NCBI RefSeq assembly: GCF_035325945.1
Contig: NZ_DAOKYX010000023.1
Location: 1 to 45,469 of the forward strand
DNA length: 45,469 nucleotides
Reading direction: 5' to 3'
From: Parvibaculum sp035325945
GTDB lineage: Bacteria; Pseudomonadota; Alphaproteobacteria; Parvibaculales; Parvibaculaceae
Numbering within the stretch: position 1 is the stretch's first letter; every line of letters starts with the position of its first letter. Shown here piece after piece: positions 15,289 through 22,589 of the stretch. The notes beneath the pieces are model-generated. The model was not told the DNA's origin, made no database searches, and saw nothing but the letters and a program-made list of their open reading frames with translations. Position numbers and translations under genes: made by a program.

Positions 15289-16311
15289 TCAGGCGGCCTT
15301 CTTGAGGTAACGCGCGCCGAGAATTTCGGCGATCTGCACCGCATTGAGCGCCGCGCCCTTCCTCAGATTGTCGGAGACGATCCACATGGCAAGCCCGTTC
15401 TCGACGGTCGGGTCGACGCGGATGCGGCTGATATAGGTCGCATATTCGCCAACGCATTCGAGCGGCGTCACATAGCCGCCATCCTCGCGCTTGTCGACGA
15501 CGAGACAGCCCGGCGCCTCGCGCAGGATTTCGCGCGCCTCATCATCCGTGATCGGATTTTCGAACTCGATATTGACCGCTTCCGAATGGCCGACAAAGAC
15601 GGGCACGCGCACGCAGGTCGCCGTCACCTTGATCTTCGGGTCGAGCATCTTCTTCGTCTCGACCACCATCTTCCACTCTTCCTTCGTGTAGCCATCCTCC
15701 ATGAACACATCGATATGGGGGATGACGTTGAAGGCGATCTGCTTGGTGAACTTCTTCTTCTCGATGGGATCGTTGACATAGATGGCGCGCGTCTGCTCGA
15801 AAAGCTCGTCCATGCCGTCCTTGCCCGCGCCGCTCGTCGACTGGTAGGTCGAGACGACGACACGCTTGATCCGCGCGACATCGTGGAGCGGTTTCAGCGC
15901 CACCACCATCTGCGCCGTCGAGCAGTTCGGGTTGGCGATGATCATTTTCTTCGTGTAGCCGCCGATGGCGTCGGAATTCACTTCCGGCACGACGAGCGGC
16001 ACGTCGGGATCGGTGCGGAACTTCGACGAATTGTCGATGACGACGCAGCCCTGCGCGCCGATCCGCGCCGACCATTCGGCGGCGACCGTCGAGCCCGCCG
16101 ACATGAGGCAGATATCGGTGCCGGAGAAGTCGTAATTCTCCAGCGCCTTCACCTTGAGGATCCTGTCGCCGTAGGAAACTTCCGTTCCCTGGCTCCGCCG
16201 CGAGGCGAGCGCCACCACCTCATCGGCGGGAAACTCGCGTTCGGCGAGGATGTTCAGCATCTCGCGGCCCACATTGCCCGTGGCCCCGACAACGGCAATT
16301 TTGTATCCCAT
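15289..16311 (-). CDS. asd: Aspartate-semialdehyde dehydrogenase
   Basis: A 340-residue Asd. The Rossmann motif GATGNVGREML is at the N-terminus, and the catalytic cysteine lies in NPNCSTAQ near residue 132. It reduces aspartyl phosphate to aspartate semialdehyde, the branch point to lysine/diaminopimelate, threonine and methionine. It is the last gene of the leuC-leuD-leuB-asd series, 21 bp after leuB, so probably in one transcript. dapF, which also serves diaminopimelate synthesis, lies 9 kb away. Confidence 0.97.
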   Translation of the reverse strand: MGYKIAVVGATGNVGREMLNILAEREFPADEVVALASRRSQGTEVSYGDRILKVKALENYDFSGTDICLMSAGSTVAAEWSARIGAQGCVVIDNSSKFRTDPDVPLVVPEVNSDAIGGYTKKMIIANPNCSTAQMVVALKPLHDVARIKRVVVSTYQSTSGAGKDGMDELFEQTRAIYVNDPIEKKKFTKQIAFNVIPHIDVFMEDGYTKEEWKMVVETKKMLDPKIKVTATCVRVPVFVGHSEAVNIEFENPITDDEAREILREAPGCLVVDKREDGGYVTPLECVGEYATYISRIRVDPTVENGLAMWIVSDNLRKGAALNAVQIAEILGARYLKKAA

Positions 16312-16332
16312 CGGCTTTCTCCTGACGGCTCG

Positions 16333-17439
16333 TTATGCGTTCAGCCGGTCGAGTTCATTCAGGATCGCATCGCCCATCTGGACGGTGCCGACCTTCGTCA
16401 TGCCGGCCTGCATGATGTCGCCGGTCCTCAGGCCCTGCGCGAGCACGCCGTCGACCGCCTTTTCAAGCAGATCGGCGCAAGCCCCGCGATCGAATGTGTA
16501 GCGCAGCGCCATTGCGAAGGAGAGGATCGAGGCGAGCGGATTGGCGACGCCCTGGCCCGCAATGTCGGGCGCGCTGCCATGCACCGGCTCATACATGGCC
16601 TTCGCCTTGCCGTTCGCATCCTTCGCGCCGAGCGAGGCGGAGGGCAGCATGCCGAGCGAGCCCGTCAGCATGGCGGCGATGTCGGAGAGAACGTCGCCAA
16701 AGAGATTGTCGGTGACGATGACGTCGAACTGCTTCGGATTGCGCACGAGCTGCATGGCGCAATTGTCGGCGAGCATGTGATCGAGCTTCACATCCGCGAA
16801 CTTCTCCTTGTGGAGCTTCAGGACTTCCTCGTACCAGAGCACGCCCGACTTCATGACGTTGCGCTTCTCGACCGACATGACGCGATTGTCGCGCTTGCGG
16901 GCGAGGTCGAAGGCGACCTCCGCGATGCGGCGGATTTCATGCGTCGTATAGACCTGCGTGTCGACGCCGCGGCGCTCCCCATTGCCGAGATCGGTGATCT
17001 CCTTCGGCTCGCCGAAATAGACACCGCCCGTCAGCTCGCGCACGATCATGATGTCGAGGCCCTCGACGATCTCGCGCTTGAGCGAAGAGGCGTCCGCCAG
17101 CGCGGCGAAGCAGAGCGCGGGACGCAGATTGGCAAAAAGCTCGAGATCCTTGCGCAGCCGGAGAAGACCCGCCTCGGGCCGCCCCTCATAGGGAACGTCG
17201 TCCCATTTGGGGCCGCCCACCGCGCCGAGGAAGACGGCATCCGCGGCCTTCGCCTTCTCGACCGTCGCATCCGTCACCGCGACGCCGTGCTTGTCGTAGC
17301 AGCAGCCGCCGACCAGCTCATGCTCGATGGCGACGTCGAACTTGCGGTTCTTCGCATACCAGCCGATGACGCGCTCGACCTCGCCCATCACTTCCGGGCC
17401 GATGCCGTCGCCCGCCACGATCAGGATCTTCTTCGTCAT
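16333..17439 (-). CDS. leuB: 3-isopropylmalate dehydrogenase
   Basis: A 368-residue LeuB: N-terminal MTKKILIVAGDGIGPEV, the NAD-binding and substrate-binding Arg segments, and VTDNLFGDVLSDIAA plus PVHGSAPDIAGQG of the isocitrate/isopropylmalate dehydrogenase family. It carries out the oxidative decarboxylation step of leucine synthesis. The ATG at 17439 gives the standard start; the frame runs on through the upstream palindromic repeat to 17508, which is not coding. It lies between leuD and asd. Confidence 0.97.
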   Translation of the reverse strand: MTKKILIVAGDGIGPEVMGEVERVIGWYAKNRKFDVAIEHELVGGCCYDKHGVAVTDATVEKAKAADAVFLGAVGGPKWDDVPYEGRPEAGLLRLRKDLELFANLRPALCFAALADASSLKREIVEGLDIMIVRELTGGVYFGEPKEITDLGNGERRGVDTQVYTTHEIRRIAEVAFDLARKRDNRVMSVEKRNVMKSGVLWYEEVLKLHKEKFADVKLDHMLADNCAMQLVRNPKQFDVIVTDNLFGDVLSDIAAMLTGSLGMLPSASLGAKDANGKAKAMYEPVHGSAPDIAGQGVANPLASILSFAMALRYTFDRGACADLLEKAVDGVLAQGLRTGDIMQAGMTKVGTVQMGDAILNELDRLNA

Positions 17440-17458
17440 TTCAAACTCTCTCGTCGTC

Positions 17459-17536
17459 ATTGCCGGGCTAAACCCGGCAATCCAGGGCTCTTGCACCGTG
17501 CGTGTCATTCCAGATGCCCGGATGAACCCCGGGCAT
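17459..17536. repeat. Two palindromic repeat units between leuD and leuB
   Basis: The 108-bp leuD-leuB gap holds two hairpin elements. The first is ATTGCCGGG (17459-17467) / CCCGGCAAT (17473-17481), loop CTAAA. The second is ATGCCCGG (17514-17521) / CCGGGCAT (17529-17536), loop of 7. Both follow GTCAT, as in the short GTCATTGCCGGGC-type palindromic repeats that are abundant in Rhizobiales genomes. They lie inside the leu transcript and could shape mRNA processing. Copy number in the genome cannot be judged here. Confidence 0.7.
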
Positions 17537-17547
17537 GACGAGCCTCG

Positions 17548-18153
17548 TCACAGCCAGGGCTGCTCGGCCTTGTGCTTCGTCTCATAGGTCGAAATCGCCG
17601 CTTCCCGCTTCAGCGTCAGGCCGACGCCGTCGAGCCCCTCGAGCAGGCAGTGCTTGCGGAAGGGATCGATGTCGAACTTGATGACGCCGCCATCGGGACC
17701 GCGGATTTCCTGCGCCTCGAGATCGACGGTGACGACAGCATTGCTCCCGCGCTCCGCGTCGTCCATCAGCTTGTCGACATCGGCCTGCGGCAGCACGATC
17801 GGCAGAATGCCGTTCTGGAAGCAGTTGTTGTAGAAGATGTCGGCAAAAGAGGGCGCGATGACGCAGCGAATGCCGAAATCGAGGAGCGCCCAGGGCGCAT
17901 GCTCGCGCGAGGAGCCGCAGCCGAAATTCTCGCCGGTCACAAGAATCTGCGCATTGCGATAGGCCGGCTGGTTGAGCACGAAGTCGGGCTTCTCGTTGCC
18001 CTTCTCGTCAAAGCGCATCTCGTCGAAGAGATTCTTGCCGAGCCCCGTGCGCTTGATCGTCTTCAGGAACTGCTTGGGGATGATCATGTCGGTATCGACA
18101 TTGATCATCGGCAGCGGCGCCGCGACGCCCGTGAGCTTGTTGAACTTGTCCAT
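17548..18153 (-). CDS. leuD: 3-isopropylmalate dehydratase small subunit
   Basis: A 201-residue LeuD, full length, with NVDTDMIIPKQFLK near the N-terminus and the swivel-domain loop NFGCGSSREHAPWAL. With LeuC it isomerises 2-isopropylmalate to 3-isopropylmalate. Normally it directly follows leuC; here 488 bp containing a DUF559 nuclease cassette lie between them. The ATG at 18153 is 21 bp from the nearer edge of that cassette. Confidence 0.97.
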   Translation of the reverse strand: MDKFNKLTGVAAPLPMINVDTDMIIPKQFLKTIKRTGLGKNLFDEMRFDEKGNEKPDFVLNQPAYRNAQILVTGENFGCGSSREHAPWALLDFGIRCVIAPSFADIFYNNCFQNGILPIVLPQADVDKLMDDAERGSNAVVTVDLEAQEIRGPDGGVIKFDIDPFRKHCLLEGLDGVGLTLKREAAISTYETKHKAEQPWL

Positions 18154-18173
18154 ATCTTCTACCGCCTCTTATT

Positions 18174-18210
18174 GCCCCTCCCCTCGATGGGGAGGGGTTG
18201 GGGTGGGGTG
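18174..18210 (+). repeat. Left inverted copy of a 37-bp hairpin/G-tract repeat
   Basis: CCCCTCCCC (18175-18183) pairs with GGGGAGGGG (18189-18197) around a 5-base loop, then comes TTGGGGTGGGG. The G-rich half has four GGGG tracts at 18189-18192, 18194-18197, 18200-18203 and 18205-18208, separated by 1, 2 and 1 bases, a textbook G-quadruplex pattern on the plus strand. The same 37 bp recurs inverted at 18596-18632 with two differences, both in the loop. The pair brackets the DUF559 gene. Confidence 0.9.
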
Positions 18211-18223
18211 ATGTTTCGAATGA

Positions 18224-18562
18224 TCAGATGAGACCCAGTTCCCGCCTGACCGTCTCTTCCACGCCCTCGATATTTGTCAGTACCTCGTTATTCCAGAAGC
18301 GCAGCACCCTGTAGCCCTCTCCCTGGAGCCATGCCGTCCGTTCCGCGTCGCGCGCAAGACCGGACTTCTCATTGTGCTGCCCGCCATCAACCTCGATCAC
18401 CAGCTTGAATGAATGACAGGCAAAATCCGCGATATACGTTCCGATAGGCGCTTGCCGCCTGAAATGAAATCCTTCCGCCTTCAGCACTCTCAATTTCTGC
18501 CAGAGCGCCCTCTCGGCTTCTGTCTGGTTCCTCCGAAGCGTTCTGGCTCTTTCGTTCGCCAT
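18224..18562 (-). CDS. DUF559-family endonuclease-like protein
   Basis: A 112-residue DUF559 protein, a family related to Vsr/PD-(D/E)XK nucleases. Seen are the N-terminal ERARTLRRNQTEAERALW, FRRQAPIGTYIADFAC, VIEVDGGQH (the metal-site Asp and Gln of the fold) and GYRVLRFWNNEV. Enzymatic activity is inferred from the family only. It sits between leuC and leuD in the same direction and is bracketed by two inverted 37-bp repeats (18174-18210 and 18596-18632). The ATG at 18562 gives a typical family start; the frame reaches 18619 into the right repeat, which is unlikely to be translated. It looks like a small cassette inserted in the leu operon. Confidence 0.88.
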   Translation of the reverse strand: MANERARTLRRNQTEAERALWQKLRVLKAEGFHFRRQAPIGTYIADFACHSFKLVIEVDGGQHNEKSGLARDAERTAWLQGEGYRVLRFWNNEVLTNIEGVEETVRRELGLI

Positions 18563-18595
18563 CGCCCGGCCGCACCTCATTGAAAGCGCTGTGGG

Positions 18596-18632
18596 CACCC
18601 CACCCCAACCCCTCCCCATGAAGGGGAGGGGC
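18596..18632 (-). repeat. Right inverted copy of the 37-bp hairpin/G-tract repeat
   Basis: On the minus strand this reads as the left copy does: CCCCTCCCC (18623-18631), loop of five, GGGGAGGGG (18609-18617), then TTGGGGTGGGGTG. The match to 18174-18210 is 35 of 37, with both differences in the hairpin loop. The four-tract G run lies on the minus strand here, so the two copies face each other across the DUF559 gene. The outer edge is 9 bp from the leuC stop at 18642. Confidence 0.9.
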
Positions 18633-18641
18633 TTTGAGGCG

Positions 18642-20200
18642 CTATACTTTCCTCACATCGACGAAATGGCCCGCAATCGCCGCCGCCGCCGCCATGGCGG
18701 GCGAGACGAGATGCGTGCGCCCGCNNNNNNNNNNNNNNNNNNNNNNNNNNNNNNNNNNNNNNNNNNNNNNNNNNNNNNNNNNNNNNNNNNNNNNNNNNNN
18801 NNNNNNNNNNNNNNNNNNNNNNNNCCCGCAATCGCCGCCGCCGCCGCCATGGCGGGCGAGACGAGATGCGTGCGCCCGCCGCGGCCCTGACGGCCCTCGA
18901 AATTGCGGTTCGAGGTCGAGGCGCAGCGCTCGCCCGGCGCGAGCTTGTCGGCGTTCATCGCAAGGCACATGGAGCAGCCCGGCTCGCGCCACTCGAAGCC
19001 CGCCTCGAGGAAGATCTTGTCGAGACCTTCCGCCTCCGCCTGTTCCTTCACGAGGCCCGAGCCCGGAACGACCATGGCGCTGACGGTGGAGGCCACCTTC
19101 TTGCCCTTTGCGATCGCCGCCGCCGCGCGCAGATCCTCGATGCGGCCATTGGTGCAGGAGCCGATGAAGACGCGGTCGATCTTGACCTCCGTGATCGGCG
19201 TGCCGGGCGTGAGGCCCATATATTCGAGCGAGCGCTGCATGGCGTGGCGCTTGCCCTCATCGGCGACATTCGCCGGGTCGGGAATGCGGTCGGTGATGCG
19301 GATGACATTCTCAGGGCTCGTGCCCCAGGTGATCATCGGCGGCAGATTGGCGATATCGACGGTCACTTCCTTGTCGAAATGCGCGCCTTCGTCGGAAGGC
19401 AGCGTCTTCCAGTAGGCAACCGCCTTTTCCCAGGCGTCGCCCTTCGGCGCCATCGGCCGGCCCTTGAAATACTCGAAGGTCTTCTCGTCCGGCGCGACGA
19501 GCCCGGCGCGCGCGCCCGCCTCGATCGTCATGTTGCAGACGGTCATGCGGCCTTCCATGGAAAGATCGCGGATCGCCTCGCCGGCATATTCGACGACATA
19601 GCCCGTGCCGCCCGCCGTACCGATATGGCCGATGATGGCGAGCGCGATGTCCTTCGCCGTGAAGCCTTCCGGCGCCTTGCCGACGACATTGATGCGCAGG
19701 TTCTTCGCCTTGGCCTGAATGAGCGTCTGCGTGGCGAGCACATGCTCGACCTCGGAGGTGCCGATGCCATGCGCGAGCGCGCCGAAGGCGCCATGCGTCG
19801 AGGTGTGGCTGTCGCCGCAGACGATGGTGGTGCCGGGGAGCGTGAAACCCTGCTCGGGCCCGACGATATGGACGATGCCCTGCCGCTTGTCGCTCATCGC
19901 CAGATACTGGATGCCGAACTCGCGCGCATTGTCCTCGAGCGTCTGGACCTGGATGCGGCTTTCCTCGTCGGCGATGCCCTTGGAGCGGTCGGTCGTCGGC
20001 ACGTTGTGATCGGCGACGGCGAGCGTCTTTTCGGGCGCGCGCACCTTGCGGCCAGCCATGCGCAGACCCTCGAATGCCTGCGGGCTCGTCACCTCATGCA
20101 CGAGATGCCGGTCGATATAGAGGAGGCCGGTGCCGTCCTCCTGCATGTCGACGAGATGCGCATCCCAGATTTTGTCGTACATGGTGCGTGGAGCAGCCAT
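18642..20200 (-). CDS. leuC: 3-isopropylmalate dehydratase large subunit, split by an assembly gap
   Basis: LeuC from MAAPRTMYDKIWDAH at 20200 to GHFVDVRKV and TAG at 18642. Seen are the Fe-S motif IGSCTNGRIEDLRAAA and the second Cys pair in EPGCSMCLAMN. The gene is interrupted on paper by 100 N (18725-18824), but 55 bp on each side of the N run are identical (18670-18724 and 18825-18879). Removing one copy plus the N run (155 bp) restores a continuous frame of 467 residues, the normal LeuC length. The gene is therefore probably intact. It is the first gene of leuC-[DUF559]-leuD-leuB-asd. Confidence 0.95.
18725..18824. other. 100-N scaffold gap
   Basis: Exactly 100 N bases inside leuC. The 55 bp before the gap equal the 55 bp after it, which suggests two contigs overlapping by one assembly k-mer that the scaffolder did not merge. 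No sequence is likely to be missing. The junction lies at a GCC-rich stretch encoding an alanine run. Confidence 0.93.
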
Positions 20201-20291
20201 CTTCTTCACTCCTTGTCCGGGAGCCGGAATCCGGTTCGATTCCCGGGCTCCGTCGGTTCCCCAATTCACATTTTCGCAGGCGTCGAAAGCG

Positions 20292-20326
20292 AAAAGCGGG
20301 CACGGGGCTCGCGCCCTGCCCGCTTT
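20292..20326 (-). terminator. Rho-independent terminator of the ffh-rpsP-rimM-trmD-rplS operon
   Basis: On the minus strand, AAAGCGGGCA (20326-20317) pairs with TGCCCGCTTT (20302-20293), with a further inner GC pairing in the loop, and ends in a T run. It lies 32 bp after the rplS stop codon and 92 bp before leuC, separating the two transcripts. Confidence 0.88.
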
Positions 20327-20357
20327 ATGCGTCTCGTCTTATCGTCTGCGGACGAAT

Positions 20358-20750
20358 TCAGGCGGCGCCGTTCTCTTGCGAGCGGGCTTTGTTGTCCTGC
20401 TTCTCGACAATTCGGGCCGACTTGCCACGGCGCCCGCGCAGATAATAGAGCTTCGCGCGGCGCACGCGGCCACGGCGCACCACCTTGATCGAGTCGACGA
20501 GCGGGCTGTAGATCGGGAAAACGCGCTCCACACCCTCGCCGTAGGAAATCTTGCGGACGGTGAAGTTCTCGTTGAGGCCGGCGCCCGAGCGGGCGATGCA
20601 CACGCCCTCATAGGCCTGCACGCGCGAACGCTCGCCTTCGACGACCTTCACATTGACGATCAGCGTATCGCCGGGCGCGAAATCGGGAATCTCCTTGCCG
20701 TTGGAGAGCGTTCCCATCTGCTCCTGCTCGAGCTGCTCAATGATATTCAT
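20358..20750 (-). CDS. rplS: Ribosomal protein L19 (bL19)
   Basis: A 130-residue L19, with FAPGDTLIVNVKVVEGERSR, AYEGVCIARSG and SPLVDSIKVVRRGRVRRAKLYYLR typical of the family. It sits at the 30S-50S interface. The ATG at 20750 gives the usual MNIIEQLEQEQ start. It is the last gene of ffh-rpsP-rimM-trmD-rplS, 99 bp after trmD, with a terminator downstream. Confidence 0.98.
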   Translation of the reverse strand: MNIIEQLEQEQMGTLSNGKEIPDFAPGDTLIVNVKVVEGERSRVQAYEGVCIARSGAGLNENFTVRKISYGEGVERVFPIYSPLVDSIKVVRRGRVRRAKLYYLRGRRGKSARIVEKQDNKARSQENGAA

Positions 20751-20849
20751 CTGTCTAACCTCAGGTATTGAAGGCGCCGGACCCGTGCCCGAAAGGGCCT
20801 TGCCGGGATTTACCCGTCCGGAAGCGCGCTTCAGTATCACACTTCAATG

Positions 20850-21572
20850 TCACTGGCGACTGTCTTTGGCTTTTCTCTTGAGAAATTTCTCCCAGAGATC
20901 AGGCCGCCTTTCCTTCGTCAACGCCTCGGCCATGGCACGCCGCCAGGCCTTGATCTTTCCGTGATCACCGGAGGTCAGAACCGCCGGAATCTCGCGTCCC
21001 TCGAAAATCTGGGGCCGCGTGTAATGCGGATATTCGAGCAATCCGCTCTCGAAACTCTCATCCTCGCCTGAGGCTTCCTTGCCCATCACGCCGGGAAGAA
21101 GCCTGACCGCCGCATCGAGCAGGGCGATCGCCGCAGGCTCCCCGCCGGAGAGCACGAAGTCCCCCAGGCTCACCTCTTCCATGCCGCGCGCCTCGATGAC
21201 CCGCTCGTCGAGCCCCTCGAAGCGCCCGCAGACCAGCGTGACCCCCGGCCCCGCCGCCAGCTCCCTCACGCGCGCCTGCGTCAGCGGCGCGCCGCGAGGG
21301 CTCAAGTAAATCAATGGCTTGAGCGATTGCGCGGGATGAACCGCATCGACCGCCGCCGCCATCACATCGGCCCGCATGACCATGCCGGGCCCGCCGCCCG
21401 AGGGCGTATCGTCGACCGTGCGGTGCTTATCGCGCGCAAAGTCGCGTATGTCCACCGCATCGAGCCGCCATATGCCCGCCTCGAGCGCCCGCCCGGCCAG
21501 CGAAATGCCGAGCGGCCCCGGAAACATCTCCGGGAAGAGCGTCAGAACCGTGGCCTCCCACGCCTCAGCCAT
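20850..21572 (-). CDS. trmD: tRNA (guanine-N1-)-methyltransferase
   Basis: A 240-residue SPOUT-class enzyme with TLFPEMFPGPLG at the start, the trefoil-knot SAM site SLGDFVLSGGEPA, and LLEYPHYTRP. It makes m1G37 in tRNAs with a G36 anticodon base, which protects the reading frame. Its start overlaps the rimM stop by 8 bp, consistent with one operon. Confidence 0.97.
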   Translation of the reverse strand: MAEAWEATVLTLFPEMFPGPLGISLAGRALEAGIWRLDAVDIRDFARDKHRTVDDTPSGGGPGMVMRADVMAAAVDAVHPAQSLKPLIYLSPRGAPLTQARVRELAAGPGVTLVCGRFEGLDERVIEARGMEEVSLGDFVLSGGEPAAIALLDAAVRLLPGVMGKEASGEDESFESGLLEYPHYTRPQIFEGREIPAVLTSGDHGKIKAWRRAMAEALTKERRPDLWEKFLKRKAKDSRQ

Positions 21573-22128
21573 TCCGGCCCTCCCCGGCGCCGTCCTCGCC
21601 CGGCACCTCGTCGAAGAGGCCGCCCGGAGGATCGATGACGAGCCGCCCGGCCTCGGGTTCGATCACGGGCACATTCTCGCCCGTGAAGGGCAGATAGACC
21701 GTCGGCCCGCCTTCCGGCCGCTCGATCTCGAGAAGATCGCCCGCGCCGAAATTTTGTACCGCGACGACCTTGCCGAAATCGCGCCCATCCTTGCCGATGG
21801 CCGCAAGCCCGATCAGGTCGGCGTGATACCAGACGTCCTCGTCACCCGCCTCGGGGAGCCGCGCGCGATCGACGTAAAGCTCCGTCCCGCGCAGCCGCTC
21901 CGCCTCGTCCCGGTCCCCGACCCCTTCGAGCCGGCAGATGACGGTGCCCTTGGCAAGCCCCGTCACCTCGATCCCGAAGCGGCGCGACCCGTCCTTCGTC
22001 TCGACCGGCCCATAGGCAGCAAGCCCCTCCGGCTCCTCCGTGAAGGGCTTCACCCGCACGAGGCCGCGCACGCCATGCGCGCCCACGATGACGCCGAGAC
22101 AGACCCTCTTCTGCTGCGTGCCTGCCAT
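21565..22128 (-). CDS. rimM: 16S rRNA processing protein RimM
   Basis: A 187-residue RimM: an N-terminal beta barrel starting VIVGAHGVRGLVRVKPFTE and a C-terminal PRC-barrel-like domain with DLIGLAAIGKDGRDFGKVVAV. It assists maturation of the 30S head and binds S19. It lies between rpsP (23 bp) and trmD (8-bp overlap) in the classic operon order. Confidence 0.95.
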   Translation of the reverse strand: MAGTQQKRVCLGVIVGAHGVRGLVRVKPFTEEPEGLAAYGPVETKDGSRRFGIEVTGLAKGTVICRLEGVGDRDEAERLRGTELYVDRARLPEAGDEDVWYHADLIGLAAIGKDGRDFGKVVAVQNFGAGDLLEIERPEGGPTVYLPFTGENVPVIEPEAGRLVIDPPGGLFDEVPGEDGAGEGRNG

Positions 22129-22151
22129 GGCTCAGTGGACGCGAGCCGTGC

Positions 22152-22526
22152 TCAGGCCTCGGCCGGAGCCTCGGCGGCGGCCTTCGCCTCTTCCGCGGCT
22201 GCGGCAGCGGCGGCCAGACGCTCCTGCGCCTTCGCCTTGGGCTTCGCCTTTTCCGGATTGCTCTTCGGCGTGCGCTTCAGGAGGCCCGCGCCATCGAGGA
22301 AACGCTCGACCCGATCGGTCGGGACGGCGCCGACGGAGAGCCAGTGCTTCGCACGCTCGAGGTCCAGCGCCAGGCGTTCCTTGTGATCCTTGGGAAGCGT
22401 CGGATTGAAGGTGCCGATCTTCTCGATGAAGCGGCCGTCGCGCGGAGAGCGCGTGTCGGCGATGACGATGCGGTAGACGGGACGCTTCTTCGCGCCGCCA
22501 CGGGCGAGCCTGATCTTGAGAGCCAT
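22152..22526 (-). CDS. rpsP: Ribosomal protein S16 (bS16) with Ala/Glu-rich tail
   Basis: A 124-residue S16. The core, about 80 residues, starts ALKIRLARGGAKKRPVYRIV and holds DGRFIEKIGTFNPTLP. After it comes a roughly 40-residue tail of Lys, Ala and Glu, longer than in E. coli S16 (82 residues) but common in alphaproteobacteria. It lies between ffh and rimM. Confidence 0.97.
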   Translation of the reverse strand: MALKIRLARGGAKKRPVYRIVIADTRSPRDGRFIEKIGTFNPTLPKDHKERLALDLERAKHWLSVGAVPTDRVERFLDGAGLLKRTPKSNPEKAKPKAKAQERLAAAAAAAEEAKAAAEAPAEA

Positions 22527-22589
22527 GTTTGTTTCTGCCTTTCAGTGAAACTGGAACCGAACCGATTGCGGGGGCGCTCCCCGCGAAAC

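Noticed and set aside
18642..20200. leuC as a pseudogene interrupted by an insertion
   Set aside because: The interruption is 100 N flanked by identical 55-bp ends. Removing the duplication restores the full normal-length frame.
20219..20253. tRNA T-arm-like sequence GGTTCGATTCCC upstream of leuC
   Set aside because: The T stem has a mismatch, no acceptor stem or anticodon arm can be built around it without entering leuC, and no CCA follows. It is better explained as an imperfect hairpin GGAGCC/GGCTCC.
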